A DNA stretch of 39,834 nucleotides from Cephaloticoccus sp. (GTDB lineage Bacteria > Verrucomicrobiota > Verrucomicrobiia > Opitutales > Opitutaceae): assembly GCA_021734075.1 (NCBI GenBank), contig JAIPJW010000015.1, forward strand, positions 1-39,834, read 5' to 3'. The notes below the pieces were generated by a model that worked only from the letters and a program-made list of their open reading frames with translations, did no database searches and had not been told where the DNA came from. Below, in pieces: positions 1 through 6,903 of this stretch. Position numbers and translations under genes: made by a program. Position 1 is the first letter of the stretch. Each line of letters opens with the position of its first letter.

Positions 1-2
1 GG

Positions 3-161
3 GTTGGACTCAGCAAACGCACCCTCCAAAGCATTTTGGCCGAAAGTCACCGCTTTATCGGCGGAGCGCCCCATCAAGTGGACGCCTTTGTCGCCGAGGT
101 TAAATCCCTGGCCAAGCGCCACAAGGGCGCCGCGGACTACCAACCGGGCAAGCTGCTCTAG
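3..161 (+). CDS. C-terminal fragment of an unrecognised protein
   Basis: The window opens inside a reading frame that runs 52 codons to a TAG stop. The peptide is helical and charged, contains the stretch AFVAEVKSLAKRH and ends in ADYQPGKLL. Its codon use fits a real gene better than the overlapping frame 1 reading, which is rich in Pro, Arg and Ser. I do not recognise the family from this short tail. The next gene starts about 145 bases downstream on the same strand, so the two need not be cotranscribed. Confidence 0.5.
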   Translation, partial: VGLSKRTLQSILAESHRFIGGAPHQVDAFVAEVKSLAKRHKGAADYQPGKLL

Positions 162-305
162 GCGGGTCCAAGGTGATTGGACGCATAATTTCCCCTCATT
201 TAAGAGGGGGTTTGGCCCCGTTTGAAAATTGGGTTTGCCAGTGTTGGCTGCGCTAGGCCACTTTCTGCCCTCACGTTCTCTTCAAACCTTTTTACACCAA
301 CTCTC

Positions 306-1565
306 ATGGCTGAACTCTTAGGAAATGTCTTGGTGGGCCAATCCGGCGGCCCCACTTCTGTTATTAACGCCAGTGTGGCGGGCATCGTTGCTGAAGCCCT
401 CAATCACGAATGCGTCGAGGAGATCTATGGCACTTTGAATGGTGTTTTGGGCCTCCTGAACGAGGACTTTATTGATCTGGCCTCGGAGTCGCAGCAGCAA
501 ATTCGTGCCCTCAAGCATACGCCCGGCGCCGCCCTTGGCACTTGCCGCTACAAGCTGAAGAAACAGCAGGATTTCGAACGCGTGCTCGAGGTCTTCAAGG
601 CCCACAATATTCGCTATTTCTTCTACATCGGGGGTAATGACTCCCAGGACACCGCGGACAAGATATCCAAGCTCGCCCAAGAGCAGGGCTATGAGCTCCG
701 CGTCATCGGCGTGCCGAAGACGATCGACAACGATCTGGCCGTCACCGACCACTGTCCCGGTTATGGCAGCGTGATCAAGTTCCTCGCCACCACTGTCCGC
801 GAAGTCGCCTGTGACAGCGAGGCCATGGGCCAGGGCGACCTGGTTTCCATCATCGAAGTCATGGGACGTTCCGCCGGCTGGATCGCCGCCGGTGCCGCCC
901 TCGCCAAGCGCCGCGACCATCCGCACGATCCACCGCACCTGATTCTCCTCCCCGAGATCCGCTTCAACCAGGCCAAGGTCCTCGAGGACATCCGCCGCGT
1001 GCTGAAACGGGAAAAATTCTGTTCCATCGTGGTCGCCGAAGGTTTGGTGGATGATGATGGCAACTACGTGGCCGCCAACGCCCAGACCGATGCCTTTGGC
1101 CATGCCCAACTCGGCGGTGCCGGGGATGCCCTCGCTGAAATCATCGAGTCCAACCTGCCCGGCGTGAAGGTGCGGGTCGCCAAACCCGGCCTCATGCAAC
1201 GCGCCGCCGCCCACTCCGCCTCCAAGACCGATGCCGATGAGGCTTACATGGCCGGTCAGGCCGCCGTCCGCGCTGCCGTTGACGGTGAGACCGACAAGAT
1301 GATCACCCTCCTCCGCGGCGATGACGATGCTTACAGCTGCGGGACCGGTCTCGCGCCCCTGAGCGAAATCGCCAATGGCGTGAAGAAACTTCCGGCCGAC
1401 TGGATCAACGAGGACGGCGTCAGCATGAACTTCCAGTTCCTCCGCTACGCCCAGCCGCTCATTCAAGGCGAAATCGAGCTGCCGTATGACAACGGCCTGC
1501 CGCACTACGCCAAGCTCGACAAGGTTCGTGTCGACAAGGTCCTCGGGCCCTACGAGACGAGCTGA
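306..1565 (+). CDS. pfp: Pyrophosphate-dependent 6-phosphofructokinase
   Basis: A 419-residue phosphofructokinase-family enzyme that phosphorylates fructose 6-phosphate in glycolysis, and in PPi-dependent forms can work reversibly. Visible motifs are GQSGGPTSVIN near residue 11, GGNDSQDTA at 109-117, PKTIDND at 137-143 with the catalytic Asp, and MGRSAGW at 186-192. The Lys in PKTIDND, where ATP-dependent enzymes have Gly, is the usual mark of pyrophosphate use. GGNDS in place of GGDGS also argues against the classical ATP type. I chose the ATG at 306 because the nucleotide-loop motif then lies about 10 residues from the N-terminus; an in-frame extension back to 222 looks non-coding. There is no clear Shine-Dalgarno sequence. 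The gene stands alone and ends at a strong terminator. Confidence 0.92.
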   Translation: MAELLGNVLVGQSGGPTSVINASVAGIVAEALNHECVEEIYGTLNGVLGLLNEDFIDLASESQQQIRALKHTPGAALGTCRYKLKKQQDFERVLEVFKAHNIRYFFYIGGNDSQDTADKISKLAQEQGYELRVIGVPKTIDNDLAVTDHCPGYGSVIKFLATTVREVACDSEAMGQGDLVSIIEVMGRSAGWIAAGAALAKRRDHPHDPPHLILLPEIRFNQAKVLEDIRRVLKREKFCSIVVAEGLVDDDGNYVAANAQTDAFGHAQLGGAGDALAEIIESNLPGVKVRVAKPGLMQRAAAHSASKTDADEAYMAGQAAVRAAVDGETDKMITLLRGDDDAYSCGTGLAPLSEIANGVKKLPADWINEDGVSMNFQFLRYAQPLIQGEIELPYDNGLPHYAKLDKVRVDKVLGPYETS

Positions 1566-1588
1566 GCTTGGTTCAAAACGATTTGATC

Positions 1589-1619
1589 AAAGGCCGGTCG
1601 TTCGCGACCGGCCTTTTTT
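1589..1619 (+). terminator. Rho-independent terminator after the phosphofructokinase gene
   Basis: A perfect 9 bp GC-rich stem (GGCCGGTCG with CGACCGGCC) closes on a TTCG tetraloop and is followed by six T. The AAA before the stem can pair with the T run. It lies 24 bases after the stop codon. Confidence 0.95.
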
Positions 1620-1658
1620 GTGTCAGGAAGGGTGTGCACGCCCGACACGCTGAAATAT

Positions 1659-1699
1659 AAACCCGACATAAAACCCATCCGACGGCGGATTGGGACAAT
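1659..1699 (+). repeat. Left copy of ~41 bp direct repeat flanking a toxin-antitoxin pair
   Basis: This stretch matches 2316-2357 in the same orientation. The shared core includes ACGGCGGATTGGG and ACAAT, with the inner 30 bases differing at only a few positions. In this copy the second hairpin arm found in the right copy has decayed. Confidence 0.75.
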
Positions 1700-1746
1700 T
1701 CACACTAACTGTTGACTCATGTCCCGCCCCACAAGTGCTGTGACCT

Positions 1747-2010
1747 TCAGTCAACTTCCTCGATAGTGGTAACGATCACTTGTTTAACCGCGTGATCGAC
1801 CCAGAAATCAAAAATGAAACCATCTGTCATGATATGGGATATATCCCGTCCCGTGGCATCTTTGGTTTGAAAGTCAGGGACCAGAAAAGGGTCCGTTGCC
1901 AATTCATGCGCTCTGTCCAGGATTCGTCGCTGCTTGCGTTTGCTCCATCCCACCAACGACTCCACCGCCAACTCAGAAAAGATCACTCGGTATCCGAAGC
2001 GATTAGCCAC
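1747..2010 (-). CDS. RelE/ParE-family toxin
   Basis: An 87-residue small basic protein with the layout of RelE/ParE toxins: YRVIFSELAVESL at the start, a basic helix with WSKRKQRRIL, and a C-terminal strand set with FIFDFWVDHAVKQVIVTTIEEV. Family members are mRNA interferases or gyrase inhibitors; which applies here cannot be told. It starts with GTG at 2010, and this codon overlaps the end of the upstream antitoxin gene by 8 bases, so the two are translationally coupled. The pair lies between two direct repeats. Confidence 0.7.
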   Translation of the reverse strand: MANRFGYRVIFSELAVESLVGWSKRKQRRILDRAHELATDPFLVPDFQTKDATGRDISHIMTDGFIFDFWVDHAVKQVIVTTIEEVD

Positions 2011-2209
2011 GGCGGTGACACGCTTCCAAAGCTTCCAAGGCGGTGCCCTTGCCAGCCTGCACTTCCTTGATACTTTTCGCCGTCGCCTTCTTCCAAGCGG
2101 GGGTCATGCGCTTCAACTGGTGAAGGTAAATCTGCACCTCTCTGCGCTCACGGGCAGACAGTCGGGATAGGCTTTGCTTGATTTCCAAAACGCTCACGGG
2201 GCAAACCAT
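2003..2209 (-). CDS. Probable antitoxin of the RelE/ParE pair
   Basis: A 68-residue charged, helical protein containing VLEIKQSLSRLSARERREVQ. It belongs to a common type of short helical protein found directly upstream of RelE-like toxins. It overlaps the toxin start by 8 bases. I chose ATG at 2209, which has AGG about 9 bases upstream; GTG at 2197 is an alternative and would give a protein starting at SVLEIK. The role is inferred from size, position and composition. No DNA-binding motif is obvious, so autoregulation is uncertain. Confidence 0.6.
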   Translation of the reverse strand: MVCPVSVLEIKQSLSRLSARERREVQIYLHQLKRMTPAWKKATAKSIKEVQAGKGTALEALEACHRRG

Positions 2210-2315
2210 GCCGGGAAACCTGATAAGGTCAAGTTGAGCATAATCAAAAGCCCTCGCCTCCACGAAACGGGTAGGCCCAGCGCAATTGTCAGGTAGGGCC
2301 GGGCACGCCAAGAGA

Positions 2316-2357
2316 AAACCTGATCCAAAACCCATGCAACGGCGGATTGGGGACAAT
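2316..2357 (+). repeat. Right copy of ~41 bp direct repeat
   Basis: Direct counterpart of 1659-1699. The 3' half forms a hairpin: GGCGGATTG at 2341-2349 pairs with CAATCCGCC at 2354-2362 across a GGGA loop. The toxin-antitoxin pair lies between this copy and the left one. Confidence 0.75.
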
Positions 2358-2397
2358 CCGCCCTACCACTCATGGTAGGGCGCGCTGTCCCAGCGCG
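2341..2397. repeat. Three tandem hairpins, REP-like intergenic element
   Basis: Three perfect stem-loops follow one another: 2341-2349 with 2354-2362 (9 bp), 2361-2368 with 2373-2380 (CCCTACCA and TGGTAGGG, 8 bp), and 2381-2387 with 2391-2397 (CGCGCTG and CAGCGCG, 7 bp). They sit just past the 3' end of the dioxygenase gene on the minus strand, so they could protect or end that transcript. The compact palindromes resemble a dispersed extragenic repeat family; the copy number in the genome cannot be seen here. Confidence 0.7.
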
Positions 2398-2418
2398 CCG
2401 AAAAATCTCTCGGCCAGC

Positions 2419-3168
2419 CTACACTCGTCTGCCGTCCACGATGAACGGCTCGGCAAAGGCCGCCAGGGATCCGTCGGGGCGGCGCAGGGGTTCGGCGGAA
2501 TACTGTGGCAGGTAAACCCGCCGCCAGTTTGGCGTCGTGTTGAAACCGCTGCGGTGCAGCACCGTGCTGGAAAAACAGGCGATGCTCCCGGCCGGCACGA
2601 TCACCGGGTCGCCCGGATCATCACCAAAGTAGCCCTCCAGATCATTGCTGCCGGGTTGTTGTTGATGCGGCACCACCTCGCGGGTGCCGTGCCGGGAATA
2701 CGGCAGAAGATACACCGTGCCATTGGCCTCCGTCACATCGTCCAAGGTCACCCAACAGGTGATGTAGGGCCGGTGGGGCGTGCCGACGTAGGCCGAGTCC
2801 TGGTGCCAGCTGAACTTCGCCCCTTTCTCGGGCCCCTTGATCACAAATTGCTCCCAAAACAAATAGGCATTGTCCCCGAGCGTGGCCCGGCAGACTTCCG
2901 CCATCACATCGCTGAAGATAAACCCCGGCAACCGGGTGCCCAGGTGCCGGTTGGCGATAAAATAGCGACTGCCCTTGATATTGATCCCCTGCTGGGTCAC
3001 CCCCGCCGCGTCCATCTCGGCATCATAACCGGCGATCATTTCGGCGCAGGTCTCCCGCATCATCGCCAGATGCTCGGGTGGCACCACCCTTTCCAAAACG
3101 AAGAAACCCTCGTCACGGAACTGTTGGCGCAATTTTTCCGGAATCAGATCAGGGGATGCCGTGTTCAT
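2419..3168 (-). CDS. Phytanoyl-CoA dioxygenase (PhyH) family protein
   Basis: A 249-residue Fe(II)/2-oxoglutarate-dependent oxygenase of the PhyH family. The metal site is visible as HQD (His122, Asp124) in SWHQDSAYVG and a distal His205 in VLHRSGFN; the Arg residues of WRRVYLP at 216-217 are candidates for binding 2-oxoglutarate. ANGTVYLLPYSRHGT at 149-162 is typical of the family. Members hydroxylate small molecules such as ectoine, halogenated metabolites or acyl chains, and the substrate cannot be predicted. It begins 19 bases after the end of the CstA-like gene on the same strand, so the two probably share a transcript. Confidence 0.88.
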   Translation of the reverse strand: MNTASPDLIPEKLRQQFRDEGFFVLERVVPPEHLAMMRETCAEMIAGYDAEMDAAGVTQQGINIKGSRYFIANRHLGTRLPGFIFSDVMAEVCRATLGDNAYLFWEQFVIKGPEKGAKFSWHQDSAYVGTPHRPYITCWVTLDDVTEANGTVYLLPYSRHGTREVVPHQQQPGSNDLEGYFGDDPGDPVIVPAGSIACFSSTVLHRSGFNTTPNWRRVYLPQYSAEPLRRPDGSLAAFAEPFIVDGRRV

Positions 3169-3187
3169 GGGTTGGAAGTCCGCGTCA

Positions 3188-5029
3188 TCAGGCTCGCACG
3201 GCCTCGATGGCGTTGTCCTCGAGGATGCCCTTGGCCCGGGGAAACAGTTTGATGGCTTCGAACATCATCCATACCTCGAGCATCAGCGTGATCAGGGCGA
3301 TACTCACGAGGAGCCACTTGCCCTGACTCAACCAACTGGGGGTATCCGCCCCACCAATAAACACCTGCCAGATCATGGCCCACATGGGAATGATGAGCAT
3401 GAAAATCATCGGCAGGATCACGAACCACACCGCGATGCCGCGCCGCCACAGGTAGAAGGCGATCACCAGAAACGACAGGCCGCCGAGCAGTTGATTCGTC
3501 GCACCAAACAAGGGCCAGAGCAGGAGACCGCCCTTGCCCGCATTGGCAAAACTCCACGCCTGTCCCGCCGGTGGCGCCGCGGCGATCAAGCCGGCAAAAA
3601 ACACCGCCGTAATCGTTGCGCCATGCTTGCCGCGCAGCCAGGCGAAGAAATCGAGTCCACCCGCGGTTCGCGGAGCCACCGTGGTCGCGAGTTCCTGGAT
3701 CACGTAACGTTGCAGGCGGCACGCACTGTCAAGGGTGGTGCCGGCAAATGAGGCCACAAAGACCCCCATCAATGCCACCGCCACCCCACCCGGCATGCCC
3801 AGCGCCTTCAGAAAATTGGAGGAACCATCGACAAACGCCGCCACCAGCGGTCCCAAGCTGGCCGACCACACACTGTAGCGCGTGAGCCAGGCCTCATGCC
3901 CCACGAGCACGGTGCCATCGGCCTTGGCGAGACCCAGACCGAGACCGGCGGCGCAGGCCAAAATCACGAGGACGGCCAGAAAGCCCTCGGTCAGCATGCC
4001 GCCGTAACCGACAAACCGTGCATCCGGTTCGCTCTTCAGCTGCTTGCTGCTTGTGCCACTGCTGACGAGGCAATGAAACCCGCTGATCGCGCCACAGGCG
4101 ATGGTGATAAAAAGAAAGGGAAAAATCATCGGCGCACCGGCCGGATTCCAATTCACCATCGGAGCAGCCATTTCCAAGGCGGGCCGCGTGCCGTCAAGGA
4201 GCGGAGCACCACCAGCAAAGGCCGCCACAATCAAACCCACGACCAAGAGGCCCAACACCGAGATCAGTTGCAGTGAGTTGATGTAGTCGCGGGGTTGCAG
4301 GAGCGACCACACGGGCAAGACCGAGGCCACATAGGAATAGAGTAGCAGGAGCACGACCCAGGTCCAGGAGGACCAGGCGGCCATGGTGGTATTGATCGCA
4401 TGGAGCATGCCGGTGTCACCATAGATCACCGTCAGATACATCAGCACCAAGGCGACAATGGAGGGCACCATGAGATTGGTCCCGCGGCGGTGCAGCCAGT
4501 AACCAATAATGACCGCAATCGGAATTTGGATCGTGCAGGGCACAATGGCCGCCGGGTATTGGCGAAACACCGCCGCAATCACCAAGCCGAAGATTGCCAG
4601 CACAATGGTGAGGGCCAGAAACAGGATCAGGAGAAACAGGAGCCGCACGCGGCGGTTGAGCAATCGTCCCGCGACATCACCCACCGTCTGACCGTTGTTG
4701 CGGAGAGATACCACCAGCGAGCCGAAGTCATGCACTGCCCCGATGAAGATCGAACCGAGCACCACCCAGAGCAGGGCCGGCAACCAACCCCACATGATGC
4801 CAATCGCCGGGCCGACAATCGGACCGGTGCCCGCGATCGAGGCAAAGTGATGGCCGAAAACCACGCTCTTGGAGGTGGGCACATAGTCCACGCCGTCTTC
4901 CAACCGGTGCGACGGGCACACATGGCTCGCGGTGAGCTTGAAAATCTTGCCACCGAGCCAGCGGCCGTAGGTGTGATACGCGATAATGAAGCCAAGGCCG
5001 CTCAGCAGCGCAATGAGGAGTGTTTGCAT
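3188..5029 (-). CDS. cstA: CstA/BtsT-family carbon starvation transporter
   Basis: A 613-residue multi-pass membrane protein of the CstA family. The signature GHHFASIAGTGPIVGPA is at residues 59-75, followed by long hydrophobic segments, and LLWPLFGATNQLLGGLS lies in the C-terminal five-helix domain. Family members import peptides or pyruvate in carbon-limited cells. I chose ATG at 5029 because the protein then begins directly with a membrane helix (MQTLLIALLSGLGFIIAY), as in homologues. An upstream in-frame stretch to 5359 overlaps hairpins and looks non-coding. It is probably cotranscribed with the PhyH-family gene that follows. E. coli CstA is longer, near 700 residues. Confidence 0.9.
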   Translation of the reverse strand: MQTLLIALLSGLGFIIAYHTYGRWLGGKIFKLTASHVCPSHRLEDGVDYVPTSKSVVFGHHFASIAGTGPIVGPAIGIMWGWLPALLWVVLGSIFIGAVHDFGSLVVSLRNNGQTVGDVAGRLLNRRVRLLFLLILFLALTIVLAIFGLVIAAVFRQYPAAIVPCTIQIPIAVIIGYWLHRRGTNLMVPSIVALVLMYLTVIYGDTGMLHAINTTMAAWSSWTWVVLLLLYSYVASVLPVWSLLQPRDYINSLQLISVLGLLVVGLIVAAFAGGAPLLDGTRPALEMAAPMVNWNPAGAPMIFPFLFITIACGAISGFHCLVSSGTSSKQLKSEPDARFVGYGGMLTEGFLAVLVILACAAGLGLGLAKADGTVLVGHEAWLTRYSVWSASLGPLVAAFVDGSSNFLKALGMPGGVAVALMGVFVASFAGTTLDSACRLQRYVIQELATTVAPRTAGGLDFFAWLRGKHGATITAVFFAGLIAAAPPAGQAWSFANAGKGGLLLWPLFGATNQLLGGLSFLVIAFYLWRRGIAVWFVILPMIFMLIIPMWAMIWQVFIGGADTPSWLSQGKWLLVSIALITLMLEVWMMFEAIKLFPRAKGILEDNAIEAVRA

Positions 5030-5150
5030 ACAAGTAGGGGATCCGAGGGCTAACCAAGAAAGTCGCATTCTCAAAGCCGTCCGCCCGAAACTGCAACCAT
5101 GGAGAGAACCGTTTGCCAATATGACATGACCGGAAATTGAACACCGTCCT

Positions 5151-5219
5151 TCCGCCAAGGCGGACTGGCCGGACGGAGTCCAAATTCCCCCCACCGAAAC
5201 CCCGCAGCAAGCTGCGGGG
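5151..5219. repeat. Two intergenic hairpins
   Basis: TCCGCC at 5151-5156 pairs with GGCGGA at 5159-5164, and CCCCGCAGC at 5200-5208 pairs with GCTGCGGGG at 5211-5219; both have two-base AA loops. They lie between the divergent CstA and lipoprotein genes, in the possible leader of either. There is no T run, so they are not obvious terminators. They may belong to a dispersed repeat family. Confidence 0.55.
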
Positions 5220-5304
5220 AATGTTTCAGCATTCAACTGCGTCCGATCTTCGTTAGGCGTTGCCAATTCCGACCCACGGGCCAGAGACTCTCCCTTTGCC
5301 TGCC

Positions 5305-5709
5305 ATGAAATCCGCTCTTTGTGCCGTCCTGCTCGCAACTTTCGCCATGCTGACCGCATGTTCGAACACCATGTCGGGGGGCTCGCCCACGCTGTCGGTC
5401 GTCGCCTCGCCGGAATGGGCGCAACATCAGGATTTTCTCGATACCCTGGAACATCGGGTCAAATCGGAATGGCATGCCAACATCACGATGGACAAGGTCC
5501 ACCCACCGGCTGGAACCACCGTGACTGTCGAGATTCGTTATTATGCAGACGGCGGTGAGCCGGCCCCAATCTCGATATCCGGGGGCGACAGGAAGTCTGA
5601 GCGGGCCTGCGCCCGGGCCCTGATGAAAGTGAAGGAAGCCTGGACCCCGGAGATGATCAAATCCCTGGGCGACCATCAGACCATGACGTTCACCTTCGTC
5701 TATCCCTAG
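5305..5709 (+). CDS. Small lipoprotein with a TonB-C-like domain
   Basis: A 134-residue protein with a type II signal peptide: a basic N-terminus, a hydrophobic core and lipobox LTAC with Cys19, followed by SNTMSGG. The mature part has a pattern resembling the TonB C-terminal fold: TVTVEIRYYADGG, then a conserved-looking SGG, a helix with ACARALMKVKEAW and a final strand TMTFTFVYP. It has no membrane anchor of the TonB type and no Pro-rich spacer. The function is unknown; a periplasmic binding or adaptor role is a guess. The next gene starts 44 bases downstream on the same strand. Confidence 0.7.
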   Translation: MKSALCAVLLATFAMLTACSNTMSGGSPTLSVVASPEWAQHQDFLDTLEHRVKSEWHANITMDKVHPPAGTTVTVEIRYYADGGEPAPISISGGDRKSERACARALMKVKEAWTPEMIKSLGDHQTMTFTFVYP

Positions 5710-5753
5710 GAGATGGCAATCATGACGCCGGTCCGTCGAACTCCATTCGCCGC

Positions 5754-6854
5754 ATGATCAAACTGGGTGTCATCGGTCTGGGCCGGCGCATCAGCGGCCT
5801 CATCAAATCCCTGACGCAGCTCGATCCGGAATTTCATGTCACCGGCGTGGTCGATCCCGACGAATCCGGGGCCCGCGAGCGGTTGCCGGAAGCGGACCGC
5901 ACCACGGCACGATTTTATCCGTCGCTCCCCGCCTTGATTCGCCGGGGCAGGCCGGATGCCCTGCTCATCGGCACCCGTTGCAATCTTCACGCCCGTTATG
6001 CCGCGGCCGCGGCCACCGCAGGACTCCCGCTCTTTCTGGAAAAACCCATCGCCACCTCACTCCGTCAAGTCCGGGTGCTGGAACACGCCTGGCGGGATGC
6101 CAGGGCGGAAGTGGTGGTCAGTTTTCCCCTGCGGGTCAGCCACCTGTGTGTGGAGGCCAAGCGTCGGCTCGACGCGGGAGCCGTGGGCCGGGTCGAACAC
6201 CTGCTCGGCGTCAACTATGTGCCCTACGGCAAAGTTTATTTCGAGGGCTGGTATCGGGATTACCGAATCACGCAGGGGCTGTTTCTGCAAAAGGCGACCC
6301 ACGATTTTGATTACCTCGCCCTGCTCGCCGGCGCCCCGATCGTGCGCGTGGCCGCCATGATGGCACGGGGCCGGGTGCATCGCGACTCGTCACTCGAGCC
6401 GGCCGGAGGTGATCCGGAGGCCGCCTACTACCCGCACATTGGCACCCCGGAAACCGGGATGAATGAGGACTCCTCGAGCGCTCTGCTGGAATTTGCCAAC
6501 GGGGCCAAGGGGGTCTACACGCAAGTTTTCTACACGCGCAATTCCGCCGCCACGCGTGGGGCCACCATCTCCGGACTCAAGGGCACCCTGCGTTTCGACT
6601 GGTATGGCAATGATCTGCGGGTGGTCCCCCACGCAGAGGACACCCAGCCCGAAATCTACCGGCCAGCGGCCGGTTTGGAGCACTTCGGGGGTGATGCCGT
6701 CCTCCTCGCCAACTTCCGTGATGTGGTGCGGGGCAAAGCATCGTCGGTCTCACCGCTGCGCGCCGGGTTGCAAAGCGTCCATGCCTGCCTCGCCGCCAAA
6801 CGCAGCGCGGAGACCGGTCGCTTTGTCGACGTGCCCCAGATCACGGACCTCTGA
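5754..6854 (+). CDS. Gfo/Idh/MocA family oxidoreductase
   Basis: A 366-residue NAD(P)-dependent oxidoreductase. The Rossmann motif GVIGLGRR is at residues 5-12, the acidic end of beta-2 at VVDPDE, the family signature EKP at 96-98 and the catalytic KATHDFD at 180-186. Members oxidise or epimerise sugars, inositols and glycosides. No signal peptide is seen, so it is likely cytoplasmic. It converges with the DUF5703 gene, leaving 49 bases between them that include a short palindrome (GGCAAA and TTTGCC around 6892-6904). The specific substrate is not predictable. Confidence 0.88.
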   Translation: MIKLGVIGLGRRISGLIKSLTQLDPEFHVTGVVDPDESGARERLPEADRTTARFYPSLPALIRRGRPDALLIGTRCNLHARYAAAAATAGLPLFLEKPIATSLRQVRVLEHAWRDARAEVVVSFPLRVSHLCVEAKRRLDAGAVGRVEHLLGVNYVPYGKVYFEGWYRDYRITQGLFLQKATHDFDYLALLAGAPIVRVAAMMARGRVHRDSSLEPAGGDPEAAYYPHIGTPETGMNEDSSSALLEFANGAKGVYTQVFYTRNSAATRGATISGLKGTLRFDWYGNDLRVVPHAEDTQPEIYRPAAGLEHFGGDAVLLANFRDVVRGKASSVSPLRAGLQSVHACLAAKRSAETGRFVDVPQITDL

Positions 6855-6903
6855 CCCGAACGGGACGACCCGCGGGTAATTCCGGTCAAGGGGCAAAGTT
6901 TGC

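Noticed and set aside
318-1505. Long open frame antisense to the phosphofructokinase gene
   Set aside because: Low-complexity Gly/Val/Asp-rich composition and complete overlap with a clearly recognised enzyme gene.
1620-1648. Possible stem-loop (GTGTC and GACAC) after the phosphofructokinase terminator
   Set aside because: Pairing is imperfect, with wobble and a bulge, and there is no T run; it is adjacent to a much better terminator.
2347-3252. Plus-strand open frame across the PhyH-family gene
   Set aside because: Pro/Arg/Gly-rich translation without motifs; the minus-strand gene has a full metal site and family signature.
5030-5359. N-terminal extension of the CstA-like protein
   Set aside because: The extra residues are not conserved-looking, carry no membrane segment, and the DNA holds two intergenic hairpins.
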